DNA of 64,000 bases. Origin: Anastrepha obliqua (lineage: Eukaryota; Arthropoda; Insecta; Diptera; Tephritidae). How positions within the stretch are numbered: the stretch's first letter is position 1; each line of letters begins with the position of its first letter. Below the pieces are notes generated by a model. It made no database searches. It saw only the letters and a program-made list of their open reading frames with translations, and had not been told where the DNA came from. The stretch lies in the NCBI RefSeq assembly GCF_027943255.1, contig NC_072893.1:5208001-5272000 (forward strand), in the 5' to 3' direction. Below, piece after piece: positions 49,210 to 59,137 of this stretch. Made by a program: the position numbers and the translations under genes.

Positions 49210-50810
49210 TAGTGCATGGACTACTCATTTTAACGCAGCGATACATTTTACATACGTCGCCAAGTAGTGCAACTTTGAAAAGTCTGAAGCGAAGAAAAAT
49301 GTTAAGAAGTTTTGGCTAAATGATTGGCCCTGGTAGCAACAAATCGTTTAGCGAATACCCTGAAGTGGTTTTAGCGGACTCATCAAAAACCACGCGCAGT
49401 TTTGTAGTGGTACTGTCCCGCTTCTTAACGCAGTGATGCAGTAAGTAGTAGACATATGACCAAGATCCTTATACTCCTGCATAAATGCCGTATATAAAAG
49501 TTTTGTGGATTCATCCTTTTGGAGTTTTCTTGCTAGCGCCCTGAATCTACCTAAAGCAACATAATACGATTCACCAAGAGCATCAAGATCGGATTTAGGT
49601 GGCAGTCTAACATAGTAGTCTCCTGAAGGTAAACAAAGAAAATTTTATACGAAATGCTGCTCACAAAAAGCGTCCTCTTCTGGCAACGCTGGAGTAGGAC
49701 CGAAACCATTTTCGATCTCCCAAAAGCGTTTACCAATGTTTGTAAGTGTATCAATACTATCATGTTGCGGTGTTAAATTTCTGAATGCCGAAAGAGTTAT
49801 TCATTTATTATTGATAGGTGATACGCCTCCAGAAACCACCCAGCAATCCTAAATTGGCCAACGCAAATTAAGTCATAGAACAATTCCGGACCGATCAAAA
49901 TATCAATACGATTTGCTTTAAAGAATGATGGGTCATCTAAGTTAATGTTATTCGGTATGTTCCAGCCCTCAATGCTGATATCAAAATTCCGCTGTCTGTG
50001 TGGGTATAGTGGCAATTAATTGTTATCGGTTCAGTAAAACGTATTTGTATTTTTAGTTTTTAGTTTTTAATTACAATAATATTTAGGTTAAAATTAGAAT
50101 TAAATTAGATTTAAGGAAAAATGTATGTGGTGCGAATTAATACAACGCGTCTGTACTCGCCGGCGATTCGATCAAACTCTCCGTTCAATTGCGTTTTTAT
50201 ATTGTCCTGTTATTGTCAGGGTTGCCATCGGGTCGTCCGTTCAGTCTGGTTGCCACAGTCTGTTATGCTATGTGTTATGAAAGCTGTAAACTCGATTCTC
50301 CAATGCCAGAAAAACTGGTGAATGATGAGATAGAAGTTTAAGTTGATTTGCTAACTGGGTTGTAACGAAATTTTATTGAGACGCAGAGTCTAAAATAGCG
50401 CGACAAGGAAATAATGTACCAGCACTATTTTTTACTAAAATGATGGCCAGCACACAATTATTAGACATATTTTTCGAGGCTAAAGGTTTGGGGCTTGCAA
50501 CTAATGATGTTAATAAATTTGATTGCGATGTTGTAACCTGGCTATTTGTTATATGCGATGCCACAATTGGCATGCGGCATCTTCTTTCCAAAAACGTTGA
50601 CATATCAATCCATGTAGGTAATTTGTGTGCTGATAAATTCTCTTCCCATTTCTCGTGCGTTTGTCGATCCAGTTTACTTGTGATGCTATAACTGCTGTTC
50701 TTACTTTCTGTATCATGTTTGCTACTTTCAATTTCGTAGTCGCTGATATCACTACATATCGCACCCTAAATACAAAAGGGGCACAACTCAAAATTTTCCA
50801 CATTCGAGCT
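49210..50810 (-). pseudogene. BEL/Pao gag-protease-RT relic
   Basis: Reading leftwards: gag C-terminal sequence SKLDRQTHEKWEENLSAHKL and PTWIDMSTFLERRCR (about 50550-50700); a pepsin-like BEL protease region CVLAIILVKNSAGTLFPCRA with ILDSASQ at 50373; an unrelated 350-bp interruption; then NFDISIEGWNIP and IDILIGPELFYDLICVGQ (49797-50015); then NIGKRFWEIENGFGPTP and LPPKSDLDALGESYYVALG, FRALARKLQKDEST and KDLGHMS (about 49440-49760). The order matches BEL/Pao. Multiple frame breaks mark it as a relic, and RT core motifs are absent. Confidence 0.78.
50018..50372. other. Unidentified 355-bp insertion within the BEL relic
   Basis: BEL coding sequence stops at 50373 and resumes at about 50017. 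The intervening sequence starts TGTTATCGGTTCAG (50021) and is non-coding, which would suit a solo LTR, but the right terminus and a duplication could not be settled. Confidence 0.4.
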
Positions 50811-51014
50811 TAACTTGTTTACAGTAGCACAGAAAACAAACTATGTGACATATCACGCTGAAATTTGCCATGTAAGCTTATAACAGTCCTACCAAAAAAA
50901 CAAAAAATGTATTTTTGCCATATGTCATCCGCGGACCGTTTTATTGATAACGTCTCGTTCATATTTGAGCTTCTGCTCATTTTGAGTTGTGACCCTTTTG
51001 TATTTAGGGTGCGA
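50759..51014. mobile_element. 256-bp MITE with TA duplication
   Basis: The left end TCGCACCCTAAATACAAAAG is mirrored at the right end by CTTTTGTATTTAGGGTGCGA; the inverted repeats extend about 35 bp with few mismatches. TA flanks both ends (50757-50758, 51015-51016), pointing to Tc1/mariner mobilisation. It sits in or beside BEL gag sequence. No coding capacity. Confidence 0.85.
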
Positions 51015-51182
51015 TATCTTCTACAAAATTATTGATTTCGTCATCTTCGGATAACTCTTATACTTCACAAATTTGTGCTATTTCTTCTTCCGTGAAAAAC
51101 CTTTCAAAAACGATTATCAAAAGTTAAAAAATTACGTATGTAACTACATTCGTGGGGTAATTATGTAGCTAGCCCAGCGTCT

Positions 51183-51300
51183 ACCTCTTCTTATTCTTCT
51201 TAATTGGCGCGATAACCGCTTACGCGATTTTTGCCGAGTTTAAAAAAGCGCGCCAGTCGTTCCTTTATCGTGCTAACCGGCGCCAATATTTTGTTATATA
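51183..51300. repeat. GC-rich dispersed-repeat fragment
   Basis: AATTGGCGCGATAACCGC, TTACGCGATTTTTGCC and AAGCGCGCCAGTCG, ending GTGCTAACCGGCGCCAA, stand out from the AT-rich surroundings. The AATTGGCGC and GCGCCAA edges are inverted. This looks like a piece of a dispersed repeat; recollection of similar text in fruit-fly intergenic sequence is unverified. The stretch 51301-51500 holds only an AG-rich run. Confidence 0.4.
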
Positions 51301-51501
51301 ATTAAATACATATATATACAGTATATTTATTATAAAAAAATAAAAATCATGTGCAGCATCGTACACGTGGTAGAAGTGAAACTTCTGTGTGTGAATAAGA
51401 GAGAGAGAGAAAGAGCGGGAGAGGAAGAAAAGGAGACAGAGATAATTTCAAAGGAAATACAACAGTATAAAATTTGTGTAACCAAAATTCGATTTTATTA
51501 A

Positions 51502-52821
51502 CTATATATGCATTATGCTATCATCTGTTGGTGGTTCAATTGGTAATACTGATATAATTGGTTTGTGATAGCTGAAATATGAAATATATGTACGTGATTC
51601 AATATTTTCTAGATAACGTGTGAAAATTGCATCTAGTGTAGTTCCGGATTTTGTTGTTGATTCTTTTGGGTTATTGTTTATCTGCAAACCGAATGTTTCT
51701 CGAAGAAATTGAATCAACGGCAAAGAATCATTGGATCCGAAATTTACGTTGAAATCTTCCCCGAGGATCAATGGAATTTTGTCTTCGCCTCTTCCAAGTG
51801 CATTTGCACCTGCGTGGCTGTAAACCAGTAGTGAGCGGTGAATGAAATATATTTAAGATTGGCAAATCCGGCTTCCAAAAATGTCATCCAGCTCGTAAAA
51901 AAATGTGCACATTTTTAGCAAAGTTCCTTGGAAAAAAATTTAGGCTATTGAAATTTATCGGCAAAGAAATATTTTAGGAACCTACATACCTTTAATGGTA
52001 TCGCCGTTCATGCTCCCTGCTCCCGTCGATCCCTCCCATGTTTTGGCTTTGTTGTAGCTCGATCTCATGTTCCGCACTTTTGCACGCACCAGCTTCCACT
52101 CCATTGTAATATCCTTCTCCTCGCAAAAACCCTTATAATAAACTTGAGCGGACGGCTTCTGCAAAATAAACGTATGCACGTACATAATTTTATTTTACTT
52201 CTATGCAAACAAAAACAAAACTCAAGTCGCCGATTTTCCAATAAAAATTCGATAAGAGACTTTTCTTCTGCCGCCATCCATCTCCGAGTTGGGTTGCTGC
52301 GAATGCGCTTGTCTCTGTCCTGGAATAAAAAAGTTTTTAAAAAGCGAAATGAGTTGGCATTTAAAAAAATATTACTTACTTTATTATTTTGCTCTAATTC
52401 CATTCTAATTCCGATTTTGCTTTTGCACAAATTGTGATGGTAAACAAAATCAGCTGATCGTATAGCATAGACAAATAGCACACTAAACATACCTTTCAAA
52501 GTTGTATTGAAATAGTAGTATTTGTACATGTTAAACAAAAACAACAACTTTACAACTGTGCTAATACAATAGCATGATTAAAGAAATACGACAAATAGTA
52601 CATATTGTGAACTCCCTAATTATGTCATCAAGATTTTGGTTCCGTGAGATATATATGGCGGCTATGACAATAGTTTTTCCATTCAGCGTTTGACATTCTG
52701 CAATGCAAACATCGCCAACTGGTGTGACTGTTGATGAATATGGCTGAGACTGCCTTGCAGTCATTTCCATGTTTGGTGTGACGATATTTACGCTATCATC
52801 TTGATTGTGGTAGATTGCCAC
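51502..52821 (-). pseudogene. Endonuclease/exonuclease/phosphatase domain split by an insertion (Helentron-type candidate)
   Basis: The N-terminal part (52561-52821) has MAIYHNQDDSVNIVTPNMEM, GDVCIAECQTLNGKTIVIAA and IYISRNQ. The C-terminal part (51502-51771) has MILGEDFNVNFGSNDSLPLI, STTKSGTTLDAIFTRYL and SYFSYHKPI, where the family usually ends with a His in a SDH/YHKP motif. Between them, 51772-52560 holds unrelated Myb/SANT sequence. This EEP subtype, without an adjacent RT, suggests the endonuclease of Helentron-like Helitrons or of PIF1-helicase proteins. No helicase or Rep sequence was found here, so the assignment is tentative. Confidence 0.65.
51982..52400 (-). pseudogene. Myb/SANT-like accessory gene fragment inserted in the endonuclease
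   Basis: MELEQNNK begins one exon (about 52405). After an intron of about 60 bp come IRSNPTRRWMAAEEKSLIEF and LLENRRLEF. A further intron leads to KPSAQVYYKGFCEEKDI, MEWKLVRAKVRNMRSSYNKA and AKTWEGSTGAGSMNGDTIK, closed by a GTATGT donor at about 51990. This is a clean SANT-type domain of the sort carried by Harbinger-like elements. The transposase partner is absent, so this is a fragment or a non-autonomous derivative. Ends were not located. Confidence 0.65.
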
Positions 52822-53441
52822 ACCGCCAGCTCTAACATTTAGTCGCTTATATTTGATGACGCAATTGAAATGTGTTATACTAATATCCTCGTTATCCTTT
52901 TTTTATTTTTTCTCCTTCGGTACCTCGTGAACGTTCGTCATTTTTTTTTGGCATGGTGAAATCTGTGAAATAGAAAAATTCATGTAAAGCATGCTTGTTT
53001 TTTGATAATATATTGTATGCGGTGAAAATTTTTTTCGAAAATAGCATTTTTGAATGTTATAATAATTTCAAGTGGATTCGGCAGTCATAATGTACTAAGG
53101 TTCAGGTATAAAATGTAAATACTCACTGACACACATAAGTGTGTATGTTGGCGTGTGCACGCCGAGCGCGTATGCAAATTAATGTTGTAACGCGCGTGAG
53201 CGTTAAAAATAAATGCAACGCTCGATTTCAAACTCAAACTTGAAGTAGTCATTTTATTCTTTCATTACTTCTTTTATAGACAATTTTTGCTTACTCTATC
53301 CTTAACAAATAATTGTTTATGTTTACTGTAAATATTTCACTACTGGATGGGCTTATTTCATCATCCTCCAATTTGTGCTTATGCTAGCTTTAAAAAGTAT
53401 TGTTTACTGTAACTTTTTGTATATATTTGCCGTTATGCGGC
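52822..53441. other. No gene seen
   Basis: AT-rich non-coding sequence. A GC-richer block at about 53140-53220 (repeated GCGCGT words) stands out but has no recognisable feature. The right part probably includes the 3' UTR and end of the Tc1-like element that follows. Confidence 0.45.
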
Positions 53442-54247
53442 TTACCAGAGTAGGGTATTAACTTCGGCGAAAAGGACATCCATATTTGGGATATTTTTGG
53501 CACTCACGGCTTTTTTAACGTCACCCCAGAGATGCTCTATTGGGTTTAAGTCCGGACTGGATGATGGCCATTCCAAAACATTGATGGAATTTTCGTCGAA
53601 AAACTGTTTCGTCAACTTTGCCGTGTGTCTTGGATAATTATCCTGTTGAAACTTCCATATAACAGGCAAATTTTCCTCAGCCCACGGCAACATTACATTT
53701 TTTAGTATATCGACGTATTTCTCCTTATTTAAAATTCCATCAATCCTATGGATTGGGCCAACACCATTCCACCAGAAACATCCCCACACCATGATTGATC
53801 CTCCACAATGCTTCACTACCCGTGAAACGTAGCGAGGTTTGAATTCTTGGTTGATTGGCCGTCGAACATACCTTCTACCATCTGGGCCTATGCGATTTAT
53901 CTTGGTTTCATCGCTCCAAACGATATATTTCCATTGATTTGGAGTCCATGACCAATGAGATCTCGCAAAGACTACTCGCCGTCTCCTTTGTATCTTGGTT
54001 AGAAGGGGCTTCTTGCGTGCTGCTTTGCCATGCAGTCCAGATTCGACCAGACGCCGAGCAATTATCCTCTTGGATATTTCGAAATTATATTGATACTGAA
54101 TTTCCCGTTGGATGTCAGTGGAAGTCTTTTTTGGGTCTCTTTTGGAGATGATTGCTATCTTGCGGTCAATTTCTGCTGAAGTTTTCCGGGGCCTTTTCTT
54201 ACGTGGAACATTGTCAACAGTCTTAAAAAGTTGGATATTCTTTAAGG
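53442..54247 (-). pseudogene. Tc1-like transposase (DD34E), 5'-truncated
   Basis: The frame retains the second helix-turn-helix (STDIQREIQYQYNFEISKRI), the DDE core and the tail. Catalytic Asp in IVWSDETKINRIG, Asp in KFQQDNYPRHTAKL, and Glu in PDLNPIEHLWGDVKK, with 34 residues between the last two, the Tc1 DD34E spacing. The glycine-rich GGSIMVWGCFWWNGVG segment is present. The first helix-turn-helix is missing because a hAT end begins at 54248; the first residues of the listed frame beyond that point are hAT sequence. The remaining frame has no stops. Confidence 0.9.
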
Positions 54248-54430
54248 CAGTGGTCGCCAACCTTTTCAATGTGTTGAGCTCCTTTCAAGATTTTGAAATA
54301 AACAGCGAGCTACTTGCACAAACCAACATAAATTAAATAATACACAGATATATTCGACATACAATACATGTATTTATTTTACTAATATACGTTCTATATA
54401 TAATAAACTTATGACTTATAGTGCTTATAC
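54248..54430. mobile_element. One end of a hAT element or hAT MITE
   Basis: CAGTGGTCGCCAACCTTTTC is a typical hAT terminus (CAGNGGTxGxCAACC). It interrupts the Tc1-like gene. The matching right end was not found, probably because LTR-type sequence replaces it from 54437 onwards. Confidence 0.7.
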
Positions 54431-54436
54431 TTATGC

Positions 54437-55290
54437 AAGTTAAATGAAACACTTTTAAGTTTCATTTTTATTCTCGCTTTATTCACACTTCATATATATG
54501 TATTTGTTTTAAGCAATTTATTGCTTCGTGAGATTCTTATTTTATAAAATATAGCTTATACATTATATGTATTTGATTAGAGCAAAGTTTATATTTCAGT
54601 TGTGTGAATTTTAGTGTTATAAAAAAAAAATATTGTTCCAACAAATATTTCTATATTTACAATTATTTTCTGAAGTATCGTCTACACATTATATGTATTT
54701 CTTTTAGGTATAGTACCCATTATATAAAACAAAATTGTACATTTTGCTGTTCTTCTTACAGGTGAAAAATTTGGTTTGAAACGATTTGCAAATTCTTTTA
54801 AGCTTTCACATTTTTTTGATAGTATTACTATTAAGATTAATTAATGTCAATGAACTTTGTTGATTTTTTCAACTTACATTAATATTTTATAAAAATATAT
54901 AGTTAGCGAATGTTGTCTTTTGAGCGGAAATTAGTTTTGACTTAATTTGGTTTAAATGGAGTTCTGAAAAAGTATTGATTATATTTATTGGTTTGGCTTT
55001 CAATTGTTTTTTTTTTTTTGTTTTTTTTTGTTTCCTTTACATACACCATCAATCCTTATTAAACTTATTAAATCATTGATTCCCTTTTTCAAACACTTGA
55101 AACGTTATTTACTTGTTTGTCTTAAAATTGCCATTTTTTTTTTTTTTAGAATGCACTTCTTAACCCCGTAATATTTGTGTTGTGGGATCATTTAAGGGGT
55201 AACACCACTTGAGTTGGGCGCCAGTTAAATGAAACACTTTTAATTTTCATTTCTATTCTCACTTTATTCACACTTCACTTACACTTACAC
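54437..55290 (-). mobile_element. Remnant of a gypsy-group LTR element (two LTR pieces and a tRNA-Lys PBS)
   Basis: GTTAAATGAAACACTTTTAA followed by TCATTT and a CTTTATTCACACTTCA word occurs at 54437-54493 and again at 55224-55280 as direct repeats. Next to the second copy the minus strand reads TGGCGCCCAAC (55213-55223), a tRNA-Lys PBS, and the LTR edge begins AGTTA, as in gypsy-group elements. The roughly 700 bases between are AT-rich with no gag, pol or env frame, so only a shell is left. Confidence 0.6.
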
Positions 55291-57561
55291 TGTGACTTAC
55301 ACTGTAGCTATCCTAAAAACTAACCGCGCTTAAGTGCTTTTTTAGTAAACATCTCCATGAATGGCAGAAAATCGACGTTCGAATGAACAATGCGCAAATT
55401 GAGTTGAGTGAATTCGAATGCGACGCGCAATTTATTTGAGTGAGTGAGTACGCTAGCGTCGTACAATGTCTCATTCAACTCAAACGAAAAGCAATGAATT
55501 GAATGAGTGAGAACGCGTAAAAATTAGAGGGTTGGTTTTGAATGTACATATTCGAATGCAAGACAGATTTTTTATTAATGCGAAGAACACAAAGCGTACA
55601 GAAAAAAAAAAGAAAATAAAAGAAAAACGCAAGTCAATGTATTTTACATACTTATATATATATAATTATATTTAGTTTTCCTATATCTAATTATAGTATA
55701 ATAATATGTACATATGTATTACATATGTAAGCCTATATTTATATATGTATTAAATTTATGTTTGTAAGCCTATATTTATACATGTATTTAGTTTACATAT
55801 TTGAGTGCAAAAACATTATTTTGTTAATGTTTTCTGCATTAGTTGCAATAAGACATCGTTTTTCGGTGATGAGATTTCTTGCGTCTGAAAATGTCCTCTC
55901 AGAAGCCGCGCTGGTCGCTGGAATACAGAATATTTTGCAACTGGTTTTATAAAGGAGCGGAAAAAATTTTTGGTGCATATTCCACCAAGCTAATGGATCA
56001 AAATCTACAGTATATGGAACACTTATATTGGAATATGATGCTATTTCTTGATCTATTTGGTCGTAATTTGAATCGACTTGAACTTCTATGAAGTCAGCAA
56101 ACTCATCGTTATCTATTGGTGCTTGAGTTGGGCTACAAACATTTTCTATGAAGAAATGTTGCATTATATTTTTGCAATCATTGACTACATCCTCTTTTTC
56201 TGCAGTTGAAAATTGTAGCAATTTGTTTGTTGGTGGGAAAAGGTACAGAGCTATGTTATGAAATTTGGTTAAGTTTGGTATTATTGTTGTTGAGATTTGG
56301 CTATTTAATGCGGATTTGAGTAACTGAATAATTTCAATATCAGTGTTATTGATCTGGCAACTTTTCTTTAACTTATTTATATTTGGAATAATTAGATGTA
56401 TGGTTGGACGTTTAGTTGCTTCCAGTTTTTTTGAAACATTTTCAAAAGGTTCCAATACCTTAACTATTGCACCTAAATGATTAAAATTTATGCCTTCTAT
56501 TCTATCTAATTGGTTTTTATCCTCTAGAACTGTTACAAGTTCGATCCAATTAATTTCTACTGATTTTAAAAGGTAGAAAACTGTATTCCAGCGAGTGGGG
56601 CAAAAACTTTTTAGCGAAAATCCCAACGAGGAATTCATTCCTGATTTTTTGAAATACTTCACCAACTTGGTGCAAGTGGACACAATGAAGCTCATGTCAG
56701 GAACAGCATCGATAGCTTTTTCCACAGCGTTGTTCAGCAGATGGTTCACGCAGTGAATTTTATCCAAATCACGAAAAGCCTTTATCATGTTTGACCCTCG
56801 ATCTGTTACAATAATAGGCTTGTCCCCTTCGAGATCGCATCCGAAGTTCTGCAAAGTTTCCATTATTTTGGTCCGAATATTTGAGCCTAGTTATAAAAAA
56901 AAACTTAATTGAATTTATTTTATAAACTCGTAGATTAACTTAATATACCTGTGCAGGACGCCTCCTTCATTGACTTCATAGCCATTAAACGATCCACCAA
57001 AACTCCATCCATTATATAGTGGATAGTACACGATAAATACGAAGCTCTTAAAAACTTATCCGTCCATATATCGCTAGTGATAGCATATCCAAACGCCTTA
57101 TATTTTTGTATTTCGTTTTTAATTGGGCCAAAGTGTGACTCGTAAAGAGTTTCTATGTTCCGGGACACTGTAGTTGGATGTGGTAGCAATTTTTCTACAT
57201 CGACGTTGGGTCCAAAAGTTGCCCCAACCTTAATTAGGAACGACGCAAAGTTTTTAAGCCCCGAATCGTCAATCATTTTTAACGGACGACAATTCTTAAC
57301 CACCCATTCGGTTACGACAACTACGCCCTCCTGCTTCACTTCTGAATTCACTTCAACAGTTGTCGAAGTTTTCTGCGCCTTGCTGCTGTTGACTACATAG
57401 CACTTGTGTTTTACTAAATTAGACGTACTACCTGTAAATTTCAAAACTGTAAAACACATCTTACAGGCTACTACGTCCACCAACTCCTCTCCATTTTCTT
57501 TTTTTATCTTAGAAAAAAACTGCCAAACTTCGCTTCGTCCTCTCTTTTCAATTAATGTATA

Positions 57562-58857
57562 ACGTGTGCCAATAAAGTAGCTAGAGAAATTTTGATTAAA
57601 AATAAAAAACCATACTACTGTTCAAAATTGTTTAATTTTTTTTATTTATAAAACATATGATTGTTACACAAAAAAGCATTACTTGTATAGTTCTAAAGGA
57701 CCATGGTCTTCTATTTTCCGAAGCTTTGATTTGATACCTCCAATCATCTTTTGGACGACGTTCATGTCCACTTTCCTTGCACATAATTTGATTCTGTTCT
57801 TCAGCTGTTGATTTGATTTAGCTTCCCAGCAATCTTCGCACACTTTCTGGCAAAGTAGAGTCCAAAAATTTTCAATTGGTCTGGCCTTTGGGATGTTTGG
57901 TGGGTTAGCACATTTCGGAACAAATTTTATATTATTTTCTGACATCCACTCTAAGGTCTTTTTAGCATAATGACTACTTGCTAAGTCAGGCCAAAAGATG
58001 TAATTACCATCAGAATGCTCGGATTTGATAAATTTTTTAAGTTTTGTAAGGCATTTTTGAATGTAAATGTCACTTCTTATGGTAGAAGCTGTGGAATCTT
58101 GAAGATAAAGTTGAGAGAGTCCTTTGGAAGATATGGCAGCCCAAACTAAAACTTTCGGTTCAAATTTAGCTTTAGGAGCAAACTTAATATTACCAGGAGT
58201 ATTCTCTATGTTGTTTGTATAAAATCCACAGTTTTGGTCTCCGTTATTCCAAGCAAGCGTAAAATATTTCTCATCATCGAGAATCACCTCAACATCGCCA
58301 ACAAAATAGCTACGGCGGAGCAATCTACATTTCTTTGGTATTTCTTCTAGTTGTTTATCACTATATTTTGGAACCGTTACCCTTTTGTGATAATTAATAC
58401 CACTTTTCAACAAATTTTGACGTACAGTCTCTTTAGAAATACCAAACTTTCGACCTAACTTGCGGTTTGATGCACCTTTTTTGTCAATAGCAGCTTTTTG
58501 CAGTTTTTTTAATTGTTTTGCGTTCAGAACTTTTGGGCGACCTGATTTTTTCACTCCTGAGGGAGCTATCCCACTATCAAAACGTTTAAAAATTGAATAA
58601 ATTGTTGAACGTGCAATATTTTCCAGAAGAAAGTGTTGCAAAACCTCTTTTTTTGAATGCTGTCCAAGCATGTCATAAATGCGTTGACGTAAATGGTCTT
58701 GGTTTGCGACCTTCATGATAAAAAATTAATTTAAATAATTTTTTAATTAAAGGCCATAAACTAATAAATAATTTAAGGATTAAATGAAAAAGATATTATT
58801 CACCACTCTTAGGTTCTAATAAAAAGGAATTTGTCCAGCTACTTTATTGGCACACGT
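57562..58857 (-). mobile_element. Intact Tc1/mariner-superfamily DD37E transposon
   Basis: Ends read ACGTGTGCCAATAAAGTAGC from both sides, flanked by TA (57560-57561, 58858-58859). The 1296-bp element carries a single intact transposase gene on the minus strand and lies inside the hAT-A coding exon. The TIRs match well over about 23 bp. Confidence 0.93.
57679..58716 (-). CDS. DD37E transposase, intact
   Basis: The 345-aa frame opens MKVANQDHLRQRIYDMLGQ. Two helix-turn-helix units follow, the first with STIYSIFKRFDSG and a GRPKVLN linker, the second with GASNRKLGRKFGISKETVRQ. Catalytic Asp in EVILDDEKYFTLAW, Asp in YIFWPDLASSHYAK, and Glu in ARPIENFWTLLCQ. There are 37 residues between the second and third, giving DD37E, a Tc1/mariner lineage described in mosquitoes and other animals. 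No stop or frame break. The element looks competent. Confidence 0.93.
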   Translation of the reverse strand: MKVANQDHLRQRIYDMLGQHSKKEVLQHFLLENIARSTIYSIFKRFDSGIAPSGVKKSGRPKVLNAKQLKKLQKAAIDKKGASNRKLGRKFGISKETVRQNLLKSGINYHKRVTVPKYSDKQLEEIPKKCRLLRRSYFVGDVEVILDDEKYFTLAWNNGDQNCGFYTNNIENTPGNIKFAPKAKFEPKVLVWAAISSKGLSQLYLQDSTASTIRSDIYIQKCLTKLKKFIKSEHSDGNYIFWPDLASSHYAKKTLEWMSENNIKFVPKCANPPNIPKARPIENFWTLLCQKVCEDCWEAKSNQQLKNRIKLCARKVDMNVVQKMIGGIKSKLRKIEDHGPLELYK

Positions 58858-59137
58858 TACATGCCACTTTGAAGTTTCTCCTTTACTTCATCTGAATCAT
58901 TTTCTTTTAAAACCTACATGTATATTTAAAAAAAAAACTGAATTAAATCTGAAAAAACACATAGGAAACATTTATGGACAGGTCACAAGTTCACAGTTAT
59001 TAGTCTAATCACAAAGAAAACAATTTATTAACCATAATACAGATAGCATACACATAAATAACACACTTGTAAAAACAAAACAAAAACTAAACTACAACAA
59101 CAATACAATACATACCGTGTCGGCTTTCGCTCCGTTG

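Larger units (their letters stand above)
55793..58913 (-). pseudogene. hAT-A (Hermes/hobo-like) transposase, interrupted by a DD37E element
   Basis: A BED-type finger (SEVWQFFSKI, ACKMC, HKC) opens the recognisable part, followed by a DNA-binding helical region and YAITSDIWTDKFLRASYLSC with the first catalytic Asp. A 62-bp intron (56887-56948, GT...AG) joins to the exon with KPIIVTDRGSNMIKAF (second Asp) and CVNHLLNNAVEKAI, an alpha-helical insert, and the hATC dimerisation tail PATSAASERTFSDARNLITE with the catalytic Glu. Within the first exon, the DD37E element occupies 57562-58857; with one TA kept the frame reads on from EKLQSGM to YTLIEK. An upstream splice acceptor is at 58914. Apart from that insertion no damage was seen. 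Confidence 0.87.

Noticed and set aside
51183..51300. tRNA-like GC-rich block
   Set aside because: No A and B box arrangement or cloverleaf could be drawn; it reads as part of a dispersed repeat.
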